This document shows positions 55,434 through 64,000 of a stretch of DNA of 64,000 nt, piece by piece. The translations under genes and the position numbers were made by a program. The stretch is from Phormidium tenue FACHB-886 (GTDB lineage Bacteria > Cyanobacteriota > Cyanobacteriia > Elainellales > Elainellaceae), in contig NZ_JACXWX010000005.1 in NCBI RefSeq assembly GCF_014764505.1, positions 62,001 to 126,000 of the forward strand. Direction: 5' to 3'. Under the pieces are notes generated by a model. That model saw only the letters and a program-made list of their open reading frames with translations, searched no databases and had not been told where the DNA came from. Numbering within the stretch: the stretch's first letter is position 1; each line of letters starts with the position of its first letter.

Positions 55434-57206
55434 CTAAGGACGTTGAATAACCGTCTCAGCCACCCGTCGCTTCGTTTTGGTATCAACCCCTACTAAGCGC
55501 ACGTACTTGCCTGGGTTCTCGGCAGCACAGCGTTCTAAAGCTGCCAATACATCAGAGTCACGGCTGCTCTCAATGGCAGCGCAACTTGTCCAGGAGCTGG
55601 TTTGGAAGCGGCGCTTATCGGCATGCTCTGCCGAAATGCGATAGCCCTGAGCTAGCAGCTGACGGACTTGATTGACAACCTCAGCATTCAGTTTGCCGCT
55701 TCCAGCAGAGCTGGTCTGACGGGGCTGGGAATAGCTCTGGGTATTGCTAGGACTGCTATGACCATTGCTGTAGCCATTGCTAGAAGCCTGGTAGCTCTGA
55801 GAAGGCGTGTTACTGTCGCCCGGACGTTGGATGATTAGCTCAGCCACCCGCTTTTTCGCTTTAGTGTCGATGCCAAACAGCCGCACATAAGAACCTGCGT
55901 GTTCATTGAGGCAGTTTTCTAGAGCGCTGATTGCCTCTGATTCGCGAGATGCCTGGATGGGCGTACAGCTTGTCCAAGAGCTAGTTTGGAAGCGGCGCTT
56001 ATCGGCATGTTCTGTGCCGATCTTGTAGCCATGGGCAACGAAATTGCGAACTCGCTCGACAGCTTCTGGAGTTAGGCGGGTATTAAAGCTAGCAGCATTG
56101 CTCTTCGAGCTGCCGTAGCTGCTGCCGCTGCCGCTGCCGTAGCTGCTACCGCCGTAGCTGCTGCCACCACTATAGCCGCCGCCGTAGCTACTAACGGAGG
56201 GCGGTTTAGACGGTTGACCAGGCTTATCACCGGGACGCTGGATAATTAGCTCCGAGACGCGCTTTTTGGCTTGCATATCGATGCCAAACAGCCGGACATA
56301 TTCGCCTGTATGTTCAGCTAAGCATTGCTCCAAGGCATTTAGAACATCAGCTTCTCGGTTCGTTTGGACGGGGGAACAACTTGTCCAGGAGCTTGTCTGG
56401 AAACGGCGCTTGTCGGCATGTTCCATGCCAATCTTCAGCCCTTGAGCTAGCAGTTGGCGGACTTGTTGAACGACATTGGAATCGAGACGAGTGGTGACCA
56501 TGAGACTGTTTGGATTAGAAGGACTGGGTTTGCTAGAAGACTGTTCGTTAGGAGACTGTTTGCTAGAAGACTGATAGACTTTTTCGAGCTTCTGACGAAT
56601 GGGCGCAATGCAAGTGACATTTTCAGCATGGTGGTAGCCCGATCGCAGCGCGTGGTTAACCCCTATCACATGTTCGGCGAACTGGGCATCAGCAGGCTGG
56701 ACGTTGGGCAGGCGATCGGCTTGCTGCTGCGAGGTGATCACAGAGCCAGACGGCACAAATTTTCCTGCCGGAATTTCCACATCTTGAATGAGCACATGCA
56801 TCATCACAATGCAGCCATCGCCGACTCTGGCATTAAAAATGGTCGAGCGAAAGCCGATGAAGCAATTGTTCCCGATGTAAGCCGGTCCATGGACTAGCGT
56901 CATGTGCATGATCGATGTATTTCTACCGATCCAGACAGAATAGGGCTGGTCGTCATCTCCTAAGACGCGCCCCTGTGCCAGCCCGTGAATCATGACCCCA
57001 TCTTGAACGCTCGTACCTTCTCCAATCCGAAAGGAGCTGCCCTCATCTGCCCGAATGGACGTTCCAGGAGCGATCAGCACATTTGCGCCAACTGCTACAT
57101 CGCCAGTCAGGTTGGAAAAAGTATGCACATAAGCGGTGGCATCAACCTGGGGTTGAGCCGAGCCTTGCGACCGGGTGGGAGGAGCCGCAGAACCACCAGC
57201 GACCAT
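55434..57206 (-). CDS. ccmM: Carboxysome protein CcmM with three SSUL modules
   Basis: A 590-residue protein. The N-terminal gamma-carbonic-anhydrase-like domain (about 20-195) keeps His residues in [21 protein letters not shown] and MMHVLIQD. Three Rubisco small-subunit-like (SSUL) modules follow (about 240-325, 370-455, 505-590), each with [15 protein letters not shown] and a second Cys 17 to 19 residues later. SSULs crosslink Rubisco in the carboxysome core. An internal ATG at 56501 (residue 236) could start the short CcmM isoform, but no clear ribosome site is seen. GGAGAG supports the main start at 57206. Confidence 0.96.
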   Translation of the reverse strand: MVAGGSAAPPTRSQGSAQPQVDATAYVHTFSNLTGDVAVGANVLIAPGTSIRADEGSSFRIGEGTSVQDGVMIHGLAQGRVLGDDDQPYSVWIGRNTSIMHMTLVHGPAYIGNNCFIGFRSTIFNARVGDGCIVMMHVLIQDVEIPAGKFVPSGSVITSQQQADRLPNVQPADAQFAEHVIGVNHALRSGYHHAENVTCIAPIRQKLEKVYQSSSKQSPNEQSSSKPSPSNPNSLMVTTRLDSNVVQQVRQLLAQGLKIGMEHADKRRFQTSSWTSCSPVQTNREADVLNALEQCLAEHTGEYVRLFGIDMQAKKRVSELIIQRPGDKPGQPSKPPSVSSYGGGYSGGSSYGGSSYGSGSGSSYGSSKSNAASFNTRLTPEAVERVRNFVAHGYKIGTEHADKRRFQTSSWTSCTPIQASRESEAISALENCLNEHAGSYVRLFGIDTKAKKRVAELIIQRPGDSNTPSQSYQASSNGYSNGHSSPSNTQSYSQPRQTSSAGSGKLNAEVVNQVRQLLAQGYRISAEHADKRRFQTSSWTSCAAIESSRDSDVLAALERCAAENPGKYVRLVGVDTKTKRRVAETVIQRP

Positions 57207-57366
57207 AAAAATCTCTCCTATATTCAAGCAGCCAATCGGCTGCAATCTGTTTGGAAGTCTGTCTCATTGCGGAGCGGTTCAAAGAGCATGAACAGCCAAA
57301 TTCGCCTGACGATCAGCGCTAGAGCTGATTGCATCCAGGCGGTTGTAAAAGAACCCCGTGAGAAAC

Positions 57367-57400
57367 CAATTTTGCCTGCGCAATGTGACAGGCAAAATTG
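57367..57400 (-). terminator. Hairpin within the ccm operon, between ccmL and ccmM
   Basis: caattttgcctg (57367-57378) pairs exactly with its complement at 57389-57400 around a 10-nt loop. It lies about 90 bp past the ccmL stop, in a 284-bp gap that is long for an operon. It could terminate or attenuate transcription, or mark an RNA processing site. The T run is weak. Confidence 0.55.
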
Positions 57401-57490
57401 ACTTTCATGTTCTTAAACCTCAGAAGAGGAGGGCTAGCGATCGCTTGTCCAAAGCCGGTCAACACCTGACTCGGCACCCAGGAAAAGCAC

Positions 57491-57799
57491 CTACCCTAGC
57501 CGATCCTGCTCTCGCTTGCTGTAAAGCCGTTGATTATCCACGCTAACTGTGTCAATGATTCCCACCACCAGCGCGTCAAGCGGGCGACGCTCACTTCCTT
57601 GAGCCTGACGAGCAGCGCTGCCCCGGCTCACGAGTACCCACTCATTCACCCCAGCGCCCACGCTGTCAGCAGCTACCTCATACTCTGGCAAGGGTTGCCC
57701 TGCCTCATCGAGAAACTGCACCAGCAAGAATTTGACCCCGGTCAGACTTGGCTCCTTCTGAGTGCTGACAACCGTGCCGCAAACTCTAGCAATTTGCAT
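57491..57799 (-). CDS. ccmL: Carboxysome vertex protein CcmL
   Basis: A 102-residue protein of the EutN/CcmL family, which forms pentamers at the shell vertices. MQIARVCGTVVSTQKEPSLT at the start, LLVQFLDEAGQPL, and the loop VGAGVNEWVLVSRGSAARQA are characteristic. It starts 9 bp after the ccmK1 stop. A long gap with a hairpin separates it from ccmM. Confidence 0.96.
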   Translation of the reverse strand: MQIARVCGTVVSTQKEPSLTGVKFLLVQFLDEAGQPLPEYEVAADSVGAGVNEWVLVSRGSAARQAQGSERRPLDALVVGIIDTVSVDNQRLYSKREQDRLG

Positions 57800-57808
57800 G
57801 GGTTAGGC

Positions 57809-58150
57809 TTAGGAGCGGCTAATCGGACGAATGCCGCTAACACTCTCGCGGAATGCTTCAACTGCCTCGGTGTAACGAATTGGCAGGACATATTCCAGGT
57901 TCTCGTGGGGACGAGCAATGATGTGGGTGGAAAGCACCTGACCGCCATTGACCCGCTTGACATTTTCAATGCCAGCCGCAACAGAAGCCTGCACTTCCGA
58001 GACATCGCCCCGCACAATTACTGTGACGCGACCGCTGCCGATCTTCTCATAGCCCACCAGTGTCACACGGGCAGCCTTCACCATCGCGTCTGCTGCTTCT
58101 ACTACGGCGGGAAAGCCCAGCGTTTCAACCATTCCAACTGCAATAGCCAT
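57809..58150 (-). CDS. ccmK1: Carboxysome shell protein CcmK1
   Basis: A 113-residue BMC-domain protein that forms flat hexamers in the carboxysome facets. [20 protein letters not shown], the pore segment with EKIGSGR, and the loop [16 protein letters not shown] are typical. The tail is longer than in the ccmK2 product, as for CcmK1. A 122-nt stretch is identical to ccmK2 except for one base. Confidence 0.95.
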   Translation of the reverse strand: MAIAVGMVETLGFPAVVEAADAMVKAARVTLVGYEKIGSGRVTVIVRGDVSEVQASVAAGIENVKRVNGGQVLSTHIIARPHENLEYVLPIRYTEAVEAFRESVSGIRPISRS

Positions 58151-58288
58151 CGTTAATTCTCCCTTCCAGTAATCTGTAACCTAACGAATCAAGCTGATAC
58201 CTCAGCACCTTCCTGTAACTCGCCATCTGTCAACTTAGCAACTCTAGAAGCTAAAAACAGCTTGGCGCCGTTTCTAACTTCCAAGCCT

Positions 58289-58597
58289 CTACGATCGGAA
58301 TTGCTCCACCGATTCGGTGTAGCGAATCGGCAGGACATACTCCAGGTTTTCGTGGGGGCGAGCAATGATGTGAGTCGAAATGACTTCGCCTCCGTTTACT
58401 CGCTTAGCAGACTCAATGCCAGCCGCAACAGAAGCCTGTACTTCCGAGACATCGCCCCGCACAATTACTGTGACGCGACCGCTGCCGATCTTCTCATAGC
58501 CCACCAGTGTCACACGGGCAGCCTTCACCATCGCATCGGCGGCTTCCACCACCGCAGGGAAACCCCTAGTCTCAATCATCCCAACCGCAATTGGCAT
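58289..58597 (-). CDS. ccmK2: Carboxysome shell protein CcmK2
   Basis: A 102-residue BMC-domain protein and the main facet hexamer of beta-carboxysomes. [20 protein letters not shown] and the pore segment EKIGSGR are intact, and the C-terminus is short. It is the first gene of the operon. A 12-nt near-exact direct repeat (tcctgcaacc units at 58606-58629) lies just upstream of the start. Confidence 0.95.
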   Translation of the reverse strand: MPIAVGMIETRGFPAVVEAADAMVKAARVTLVGYEKIGSGRVTVIVRGDVSEVQASVAAGIESAKRVNGGEVISTHIIARPHENLEYVLPIRYTESVEQFRS

Positions 58598-59491
58598 TGT
58601 TTATCTCCTGCAACCAATCCTGCAACCGAACTCCGTGTGTCCCATGACACTCTGCTGAAATGCCGCCTGAAAACTTGACGGAAATGGCAATCCTTAAATT
58701 TTCATTAAAGCACTTTAGAATTCCCAAGCTTAACAATACAGGTCTGATTTAACGTTTGGCAATATAATTTCAGATGATTGTTTTTATAGCAAAGATAAGC
58801 TTGAATTATCTTCTAGCTTAATAATACTACCTAACTGTTGCTTTCCTTATCGCTTGCGATAAATCAAACTGCCCCAAATAATGCCTCGAAATCATAGCAG
58901 TTTTGGAAGTTTAGACTAGCAGTTCTAGAAGTTCAAAACTGCTGCTTGACTAATCAAAACTTATGGTTTTGCTGCTTAACAAAGCTAATTTGCTTCACCA
59001 GAGAAAAACTGAAATCACTTTAACAAACGTTTGGCAAACCTCTAGACAACACCTACAAAGTACCGCTAGAGTCTAGATTTTACGGAATGGTAGTCTATTC
59101 TTCTAAATCTATTCGAGCGCAAAAATAATACTCAACTAATGATTTTTGATTATATCAGCGATAAGTACCATTTTTGCTTTTTAAACAGGTCTATGACGTA
59201 GATCGATTCCTTTAGAAACAAAGGATGGCAATCTGTTATGAAACGAAAGATTAGAAAACTTAAGTTGTCAATGCTAATATTTTCTTAACAAACTGCGCGA
59301 TCGCCTCAGTACCTCATCTACTCATATTTCACGCCTTTTGGCTGCCTCAAAGCTTGCTATTAGCCCGCTGAGGTTCGTTTTGGGCTATTTTAAGAGCATC
59401 ACGCTTCACCCCTTCGGCAGCCGTGAGAGGGCATCTTTGTCCGCCCAGTGCTTTATTTCCTGACTTACGAGATCCACTGAAGTAGAGACCC
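58598..59491. promoter_or_regulatory. AT-rich divergent region between ccm and ndhF
   Basis: About 890 bp with no supported gene, markedly richer in A and T than its neighbours (notably 58680-59290). It should hold the promoters of the ccm operon and of ndhF-ndhD. Both operons are often under LysR-type control (CcmR or CmpR), so T-N11-A sites are expected here, but I could not fix their positions by eye. Confidence 0.6.
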
Positions 59492-61369
59492 ATGATCGAG
59501 TTCGTTTCTCAGACCAGTTGGTGGGTTCCCATTTATGGCTTGATCGGCGCAGTCATAACACTGCCCTGGTCGATTGGGCTTGTTCAACGTACCGGACCCC
59601 GTCCTGCTGCTTACCTCAATATTTTGATGACGGTATTTGCCCTAATCCACAGTGCAGTGATTCTGTGGGCAGTGTGGGATATGCCGGCAGAGCGATTGCT
59701 GATTCCCTGGCTGCATGCTCCTGGCTTTGACATTTGGCTAACTCTCGTTACCTCTAGAATCAGCGTAGGTGCTGCCTTTTGTATCACAGGCTTGAGCCTG
59801 CTGGCGCAGGTATTTGCGCTGGGGTATTTAGAAAAAGACTGGGCGTTAGCCCGGTTTTTTGGGCTAATGGGCTTCTTTGAGGCAGCCCTCAGCGGCATTG
59901 CCCTTAGCGACTCGCTTTTCCTCACCTACGCTCTGCTGGAAATGCTGACCTTCTCAACTTATCTGCTGGTGGGCTTCTGGTATGCACAGCCCTTGGTAGT
60001 GACTGCGGCACGAGATGCCTTTTTGACTAAACGGGTGGGCGATCTGCTGCTGCTAATGGGGGTAGTGACGCTCTCAGCGATCGCAGGTAGCATGGACTTT
60101 ACTCATCTAGGCGTGTGGGCACAAACCGCGCAGCTATCTCCCCTGACGGCGAATTTACTGGGTGTGGCGCTGCTAGCAGGTCCAGTTGGCAAATGCGCTC
60201 AGTTCCCTCTAAATCTGTGGCTGGATGAGGCCATGGAAGGGCCAAACCCTGCTTCAATCTTGCGAAACTCGGTTGTGGTTGCCTGCGGGGCCTATGTGTT
60301 GATCAGCCTCCAGCCTGTGCTGGCGCTCTCGCCACTAGCGCTCTCGCTGCTGATTGTGCTAGGAGCAATGACGGCGATCGGAGCTTCGCTGGTAGCAATT
60401 GCTCAGATCGATATTAAACGGGCCCTGTCTCATACAACGAGTGCCTATCTGGGGCTCGTCTTTCTGGCAGTAGGGATGCAGCAGGATGAAGTGGCGCTGC
60501 TGTTCCTGTTAGTACATGGCATCTCCAAGGCGCTGTTGTTTATGAGTACGGGCGCGGTAATCTTGACGACCAGTACCCAAAACCTGACTGAAATGGGTGG
60601 GTTAGGCTCTAGAATGCCTGCAACTGCTACTGCTTATGTCGTGGGGGCGCTCGCCTCAATCGGGCTGCTGCCGCTGGGTTGCTTTATGGCAATGCTGGAG
60701 TGGGCAGAAGCAGCATGGACGATTGCGCCTTGGCTGCTTGGCATTTTAATTGCAGTCAATGGGCTAACGGCGTTTAACCTGGTGCGGATATTCGCTTTGG
60801 TGTTTTGGGGCAAGCCGCAGCCTAAATCTCGTCGGGCGCCAGAAGTGGGCTGGCTCATGGCAGTGCCAATGGTAATCCTGACTGTGCTCAACCTGCTAAT
60901 GCCACTGATCTTGCAGCGTTGGGACATGCTGCCCAACTGGGATCATCTAAACCGTGGGGTTGTGCTGCTGCTCCTGCTCTCCAGTATTTTGGGCTGTGTG
61001 GCGGGCGGTTGGGTTTATCTGCGCCCAGAGCGGACAGGTAAACTGCTACCCGACAACCCGCTGCGGGAGATACTGGCAGACGACTTTAAGATGAACCGTC
61101 TCTATCAGCTCACTGTAGTGCTGGCGGTTTCTAGTGGGTCTCGCCTGACGGCATGGTTCGATCGCTATGTTGTCGATGGGCTGGTCAACTTTGTGGGTGT
61201 TGCGTCTCTGTTTAGTGGCGAAAGCTTGAAATACACCATCTCGGGGCAGTCGCGTAACTACCTGCTAACGCTGTTTGTGGGCGTTCTGGTGTCGGTGACA
61301 GCGGTGGGTTGGGCGTTTTGGGAATGGTCGCCTGAGCTGCACTCAATGGCATTGCGAATACAGCCGTAG
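59492..61369 (+). CDS. ndhF4: NDH-1 subunit F, CO2-uptake type
   Basis: A 625-residue membrane subunit with about 16 hydrophobic segments. The proton-channel residues appear in TYALLEMLTFSTYLLVGFWY and AGPVGKCAQFPLNLWLDEAM followed by EGPNPASILRNSVVV, typical of the NdhF3/F4 branch rather than respiratory NdhF1. These subunits work with NdhD3/D4 and a Cup protein to hydrate CO2. The number 4 is chosen because in some cyanobacteria the ndhF4-ndhD4 pair lies next to ccm, as I recall; F3 cannot be ruled out without a tree. Confidence 0.85.
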   Translation: MIEFVSQTSWWVPIYGLIGAVITLPWSIGLVQRTGPRPAAYLNILMTVFALIHSAVILWAVWDMPAERLLIPWLHAPGFDIWLTLVTSRISVGAAFCITGLSLLAQVFALGYLEKDWALARFFGLMGFFEAALSGIALSDSLFLTYALLEMLTFSTYLLVGFWYAQPLVVTAARDAFLTKRVGDLLLLMGVVTLSAIAGSMDFTHLGVWAQTAQLSPLTANLLGVALLAGPVGKCAQFPLNLWLDEAMEGPNPASILRNSVVVACGAYVLISLQPVLALSPLALSLLIVLGAMTAIGASLVAIAQIDIKRALSHTTSAYLGLVFLAVGMQQDEVALLFLLVHGISKALLFMSTGAVILTTSTQNLTEMGGLGSRMPATATAYVVGALASIGLLPLGCFMAMLEWAEAAWTIAPWLLGILIAVNGLTAFNLVRIFALVFWGKPQPKSRRAPEVGWLMAVPMVILTVLNLLMPLILQRWDMLPNWDHLNRGVVLLLLLSSILGCVAGGWVYLRPERTGKLLPDNPLREILADDFKMNRLYQLTVVLAVSSGSRLTAWFDRYVVDGLVNFVGVASLFSGESLKYTISGQSRNYLLTLFVGVLVSVTAVGWAFWEWSPELHSMALRIQP

Positions 61370-61442
61370 TGGCGGAGTGAGGAACGAAGGGGCAGTTGTG
61401 GGGGCGGGTTGCTCGCTCCTGTAGAAGGATGAGGGATCAAGC

Positions 61443-63038
61443 ATGTTGAGTTTGTTGGTTTGGGCACCGATTGTCGGGGCGTTGATCATTGTGGTGTTAC
61501 CAGAATCGACCGCATCAACCCGCTCGCGGCAGGTCGCAATGACGATCGCTGGGTTTGGGGTACTGTGGTCGCTCTATTTAATGAGCCAATTCAGTCTGAG
61601 TACGGCTGGCTGGCAGTTTCAGGAATCCTTGCCATGGCTGGAGCGGTTAGGGCTGACCTACCAGCTCGGTATAGATGGGCTGTCTCTGCCTTTGATTGTG
61701 ATCAACAGCCTGCTTACCTGGATTGCACTCTACGCTACCGACCTACAGGTTAACCGTCCTCGGCTTTATTACATTTTGCTGCTGACGCTGAGCAGCGCAG
61801 TCTCTGGCGCATTTCTGGCGCAAAATCTGCTGCTGTTCTTTCTGTTTTATGAGATAGAGCTGATTCCGCTCTATCTAATGATTGCGATCTGGGGTGGAGC
61901 GCGGCGAGGCTATGCCGCAACTAAATTTTTGATCTACACGGCAGTTTCTGGAGTGTTGATTCTGGCAGCCTTCTTTAGCTTGGCGCTGCTAAGTGGCTTT
62001 GCTACGTTTGACTATGAAGTGCTGCGATCGCACACGCTCCCTGCTGCAACTCAGCTAGTGTTGCTGGTTCTGCTGATTGTAGGCTTTGGCATCAAAATTC
62101 CGATTGTGCCGCTACACACTTGGCTTCCGGATGCTCACGTTGAAGCGCCGACTCCCGTTTCGGTGCTGTTGGCGGGGGTGCTGTTGAAGCTGGGCACCTA
62201 TGGGCTACTGCGGTTTGGACTGGGGCTATTTCCAGAAGCATGGGGCGTAGTGGCTCCGGGGCTAGCAGCAATCGCCGTGGTCAGCGTTCTCTATGGCTCG
62301 TTTGCGGCGATCGCCCAAACGGATATGAAAAAGATTGTGGCATACAGCTCCGTGGGGCACATGGGCTACATTATCCTTGCTGCTGCTGCTGCTACACCCT
62401 TAAGCCTGCAGGGGACGATCGCCCAAATGATTAGCCACGGCTTGATTTCGGCAATGCTGTTTCTGCTAGTTGGGGTGGTGTATACCAAAACGGGAACGCG
62501 TGACATCAATGTGCTGCGGGGCTTGCTCAGCCCGGAACGGGGCTTGCCTCTAATTGGCAGTCTGATGGTAATGGCAACGATGGCGAGCGCCGGAATTCCT
62601 GGAATGATGGGATTCATTGCCGAATTCTTGGTTTATCGCAGCAGCTTTGAGGTCTTTCCACTGCAAACACTCTTGTGTATGGTAGGTACAGGCTTGACGG
62701 CGGTGTATTTTCTGATGCTGGTGAACAAGGTTTTCTTCGGTCGTCTGCCTCAGTCGCTCAGCAATTTGCCTTCTGTGGAGTGGCGCGATCGCATCCCGGC
62801 AGGTATTATGGCGGTTCTGATTCTGCTGCTGGGGATCCAGCCCAATTGGATGCTGCGCTGGAGTGAGCAAACTAGCGTGGCGCTGGGAACTGGAGTGATG
62901 GAGCGATCGGCACAGGCGGCAATGGTAGCCGCTGAAGCAGTGGAGCAAACCAGCGAGGTGCAGGAGATCGTGGTACAGGAAGCTGTCGCTCCGGTGCTGG
63001 AACTCTCGCAAAATTTAGGGCGCACTACCCTTAAATAG
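61443..63038 (+). CDS. ndhD4: NDH-1 subunit D, CO2-uptake type
   Basis: A 531-residue membrane subunit with about 14 hydrophobic segments. LLLFFLFYEIELIPLYLMIA and FGIKIPIVPLHTWLPDAHVE followed by APTPVSVLLAGVLLKLGTYG hold the proton-channel Glu and Lys. It follows ndhF by 73 bp on the same strand, as in the ndhF-ndhD pairs of the CO2-uptake systems. No cupB (chpX) or cupA follows. The C-terminal 60 residues are Val/Glu-rich and unusual for the family. Confidence 0.87.
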   Translation: MLSLLVWAPIVGALIIVVLPESTASTRSRQVAMTIAGFGVLWSLYLMSQFSLSTAGWQFQESLPWLERLGLTYQLGIDGLSLPLIVINSLLTWIALYATDLQVNRPRLYYILLLTLSSAVSGAFLAQNLLLFFLFYEIELIPLYLMIAIWGGARRGYAATKFLIYTAVSGVLILAAFFSLALLSGFATFDYEVLRSHTLPAATQLVLLVLLIVGFGIKIPIVPLHTWLPDAHVEAPTPVSVLLAGVLLKLGTYGLLRFGLGLFPEAWGVVAPGLAAIAVVSVLYGSFAAIAQTDMKKIVAYSSVGHMGYIILAAAAATPLSLQGTIAQMISHGLISAMLFLLVGVVYTKTGTRDINVLRGLLSPERGLPLIGSLMVMATMASAGIPGMMGFIAEFLVYRSSFEVFPLQTLLCMVGTGLTAVYFLMLVNKVFFGRLPQSLSNLPSVEWRDRIPAGIMAVLILLLGIQPNWMLRWSEQTSVALGTGVMERSAQAAMVAAEAVEQTSEVQEIVVQEAVAPVLELSQNLGRTTLK

Positions 63039-63612
63039 ACTTCACTGGAACGACCTCCACTAGTGTCAGTAATTAGGTCCTGTATGAAGTTTCAGAGGTC
63101 TGGCTAAAAAGGAATTTGCTCACGTAGGGCTTGCAAGAGAGTGAAGCGACCAGCGACTGGCCGCTCCCTGCAGTTGATTTGCAGGTAGTGGCGACAGAAT
63201 GCCTAGATGCTACCAGCGATCGAGGCACAGGAACAGCGATTCGGAAGTGGCGCTAGCGCTTCGTTAATAAGTGGGTTGAGGCACCCTATCAAGCTAAGGC
63301 AACCCGCCAGAAACAACCTAGAAGCAATAAGAATTCAACAAGGCGCTGTTGCTCAAGATTGTCCAATAGAGACAGCAGGAGAGATATCTCAGATTGTTAT
63401 ACTAAAGGCGCTAGCCAATCCACTTTAGACGATCGCCCGCTTTAACCCTTGTCTAACGGGTCTGCCTCTAGGCAGCCGCAGAACCAAGATGCCTGAGCTG
63501 GTTGCCCCTCGCTCTAAAGTCAAATTTGCTGTTTCTCTTCAACAAAGTCTCGATTCAGCAAAGTCTCGATTCAGCGTTTGTCCTCTACTTTTGTTTTGCC
63601 TGTCTGTCGCGT
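63039..63612. other. Intergenic region upstream of clpB
   Basis: About 570 bp. A 73-residue frame at 63207-63428 has no family features. A 16-nt exact tandem repeat lies at 63543-63574. I saw no CIRCE-type inverted repeat. Confidence 0.5.
63543..63574. repeat. 16-nt exact tandem duplication upstream of clpB
   Basis: caaagtctcgattcag at 63543-63558 is repeated exactly at 63559-63574, 38 bp before the clpB start. Confidence 0.9.
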
Positions 63613-64000
63613 ATGCAGCCTACTGACCCTGGTAAGTTTACTGAAAAAGCCTGGGAGGCGATCGTCAAATCCCAGGATGTTGCACGGAGCTATCGCCATC
63701 AGCAGCTGGAGGTTGAACATCTGGCGATCGCGACGCTGGATTTAGAAGGTGTGGTGACCACAATGCTGAGCAAAGCAGGTATTGAGCCAGCTCGGCTGAA
63801 ACAGCAGATCGAAAACTTTGCGCAGCGCCAGCCCAGAGTCGCGTCAGATGGACAGCTTTATCTAGGGCAGGGGTTGGATATTCTGCTCGACAAAGCTGAA
63901 GCCTCCCGCAAACTTTTTCAGGATGAATATATATCGGTCGAGCATCTGCTGATGGCGCTGGCAGAAGACGATCGGATGGGTCGGCGGCTGTTTCGCAACC
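63613..64000 (+). CDS. clpB: Chaperone ClpB, partial (runs off the window)
   Basis: The first 129 residues of a ClpB-type AAA+ disaggregase. MQPTDPGKFTEKAWEAIVKS and the double Clp-N repeat (RHQQLEVEHLAIATLDLEGV; FQDEYISVEHLLMALAEDDR) are clear. The ATPase domains lie beyond the window. ClpB works with DnaK to recover aggregated proteins. Cyanobacteria often have two ClpB proteins, one essential and one heat-induced; which this is cannot be told. Confidence 0.92.
   Translation, partial: MQPTDPGKFTEKAWEAIVKSQDVARSYRHQQLEVEHLAIATLDLEGVVTTMLSKAGIEPARLKQQIENFAQRQPRVASDGQLYLGQGLDILLDKAEASRKLFQDEYISVEHLLMALAEDDRMGRRLFRN

Noticed and set aside
63207-63428. 73-residue frame upstream of clpB
   Set aside because: No family features or ribosome site; probably chance.

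Overview
The window is a stretch of cyanobacterial chromosome. It carries beta-carboxysome genes (ccmK2-ccmK1-ccmL-ccmM-ccmN-ccmO), an NDH-1 ndhF/ndhD pair of the CO2-uptake type, the magnesium-chelatase gene chlI, the photosystem I gene psaX, ycf34 and a probable photosystem II assembly gene. The palindrome GCGATCGC (HIP1) and its CGATCG core are very frequent, as is usual in many cyanobacteria. The carboxysome type (CcmM with SSUL modules, CcmN, CcmO) indicates a beta-cyanobacterium. The genus cannot be fixed from sequence reading alone. No rRNA, tRNA, CRISPR array, transposase gene or phage gene was found. Genes lie on both strands in short operons, and many gene ends carry strong hairpins.

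Layout. 0-9.6 kb: DUF3143 and J-domain genes, a YaaW-type protein, an FAD oxidoreductase, a tiny basic protein, the CCA-adding enzyme, ycf34, a TPR protein, rsmE, a Psb35-like protein and small hypotheticals. 9.7-14.7 kb: a histidine kinase and response regulator whose stop codons overlap tail to tail, an MFS carrier and two unknown genes. 14.8-23.9 kb: enolase, a cation/proton antiporter, a PAS-GGDEF-EAL protein with a damaged EAL active site, a GT39-like membrane glycosyltransferase and a secreted repeat protein. 24-27.6 kb: an alkylation-repair pair (Ada-AlkA fusion plus Ogt), an EamA exporter and a pentapeptide-repeat protein. 27.7-33.9 kb: a probable stress cluster with two PRC-barrel/DUF2382 proteins, an SRPBCC protein, a zinc alcohol dehydrogenase, a secreted protein and an acetoacetate-decarboxylase-like protein. 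34-39.8 kb: ruvC, chlI, an orphan PotD-like lipoprotein, a DUF3291 protein, an AraC regulator and comB. 39.8-44.3 kb: an ABC-2 exporter with two paralogous permeases. 45-53.4 kb: a membrane pentapeptide-repeat protein, an LpxB-like glycosyltransferase, an MFS pseudogene, a DUF3084 protein, psaX, lipA, a thioredoxin-reductase-like flavoprotein and a coiled-coil protein. 53.8-63 kb: the ccm operon on the minus strand, divergent from ndhF-ndhD across an 0.9-kb AT-rich region. 63.6 kb to the end: the start of clpB.

How the parts work together. The right end is a carbon-concentrating block: carboxysome shell and core proteins on one side of a shared regulatory region, and membrane subunits of a CO2-hydrating NDH-1 complex on the other. 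The alkylation-repair pair and the 28-34 kb cluster look like stress-response units. Structural signals that genes do not explain include a dispersed palindromic element of about 100 bp (three copies and a fragment), many 12-20-nt tandem micro-duplications at gene edges, and a hairpin inside the ccm operon. No clearly new multi-gene system was found. The best leads are the dispersed element, the ccmL-ccmM hairpin, the degenerate EAL domain and the flavoprotein without a visible NAD(P)H site.
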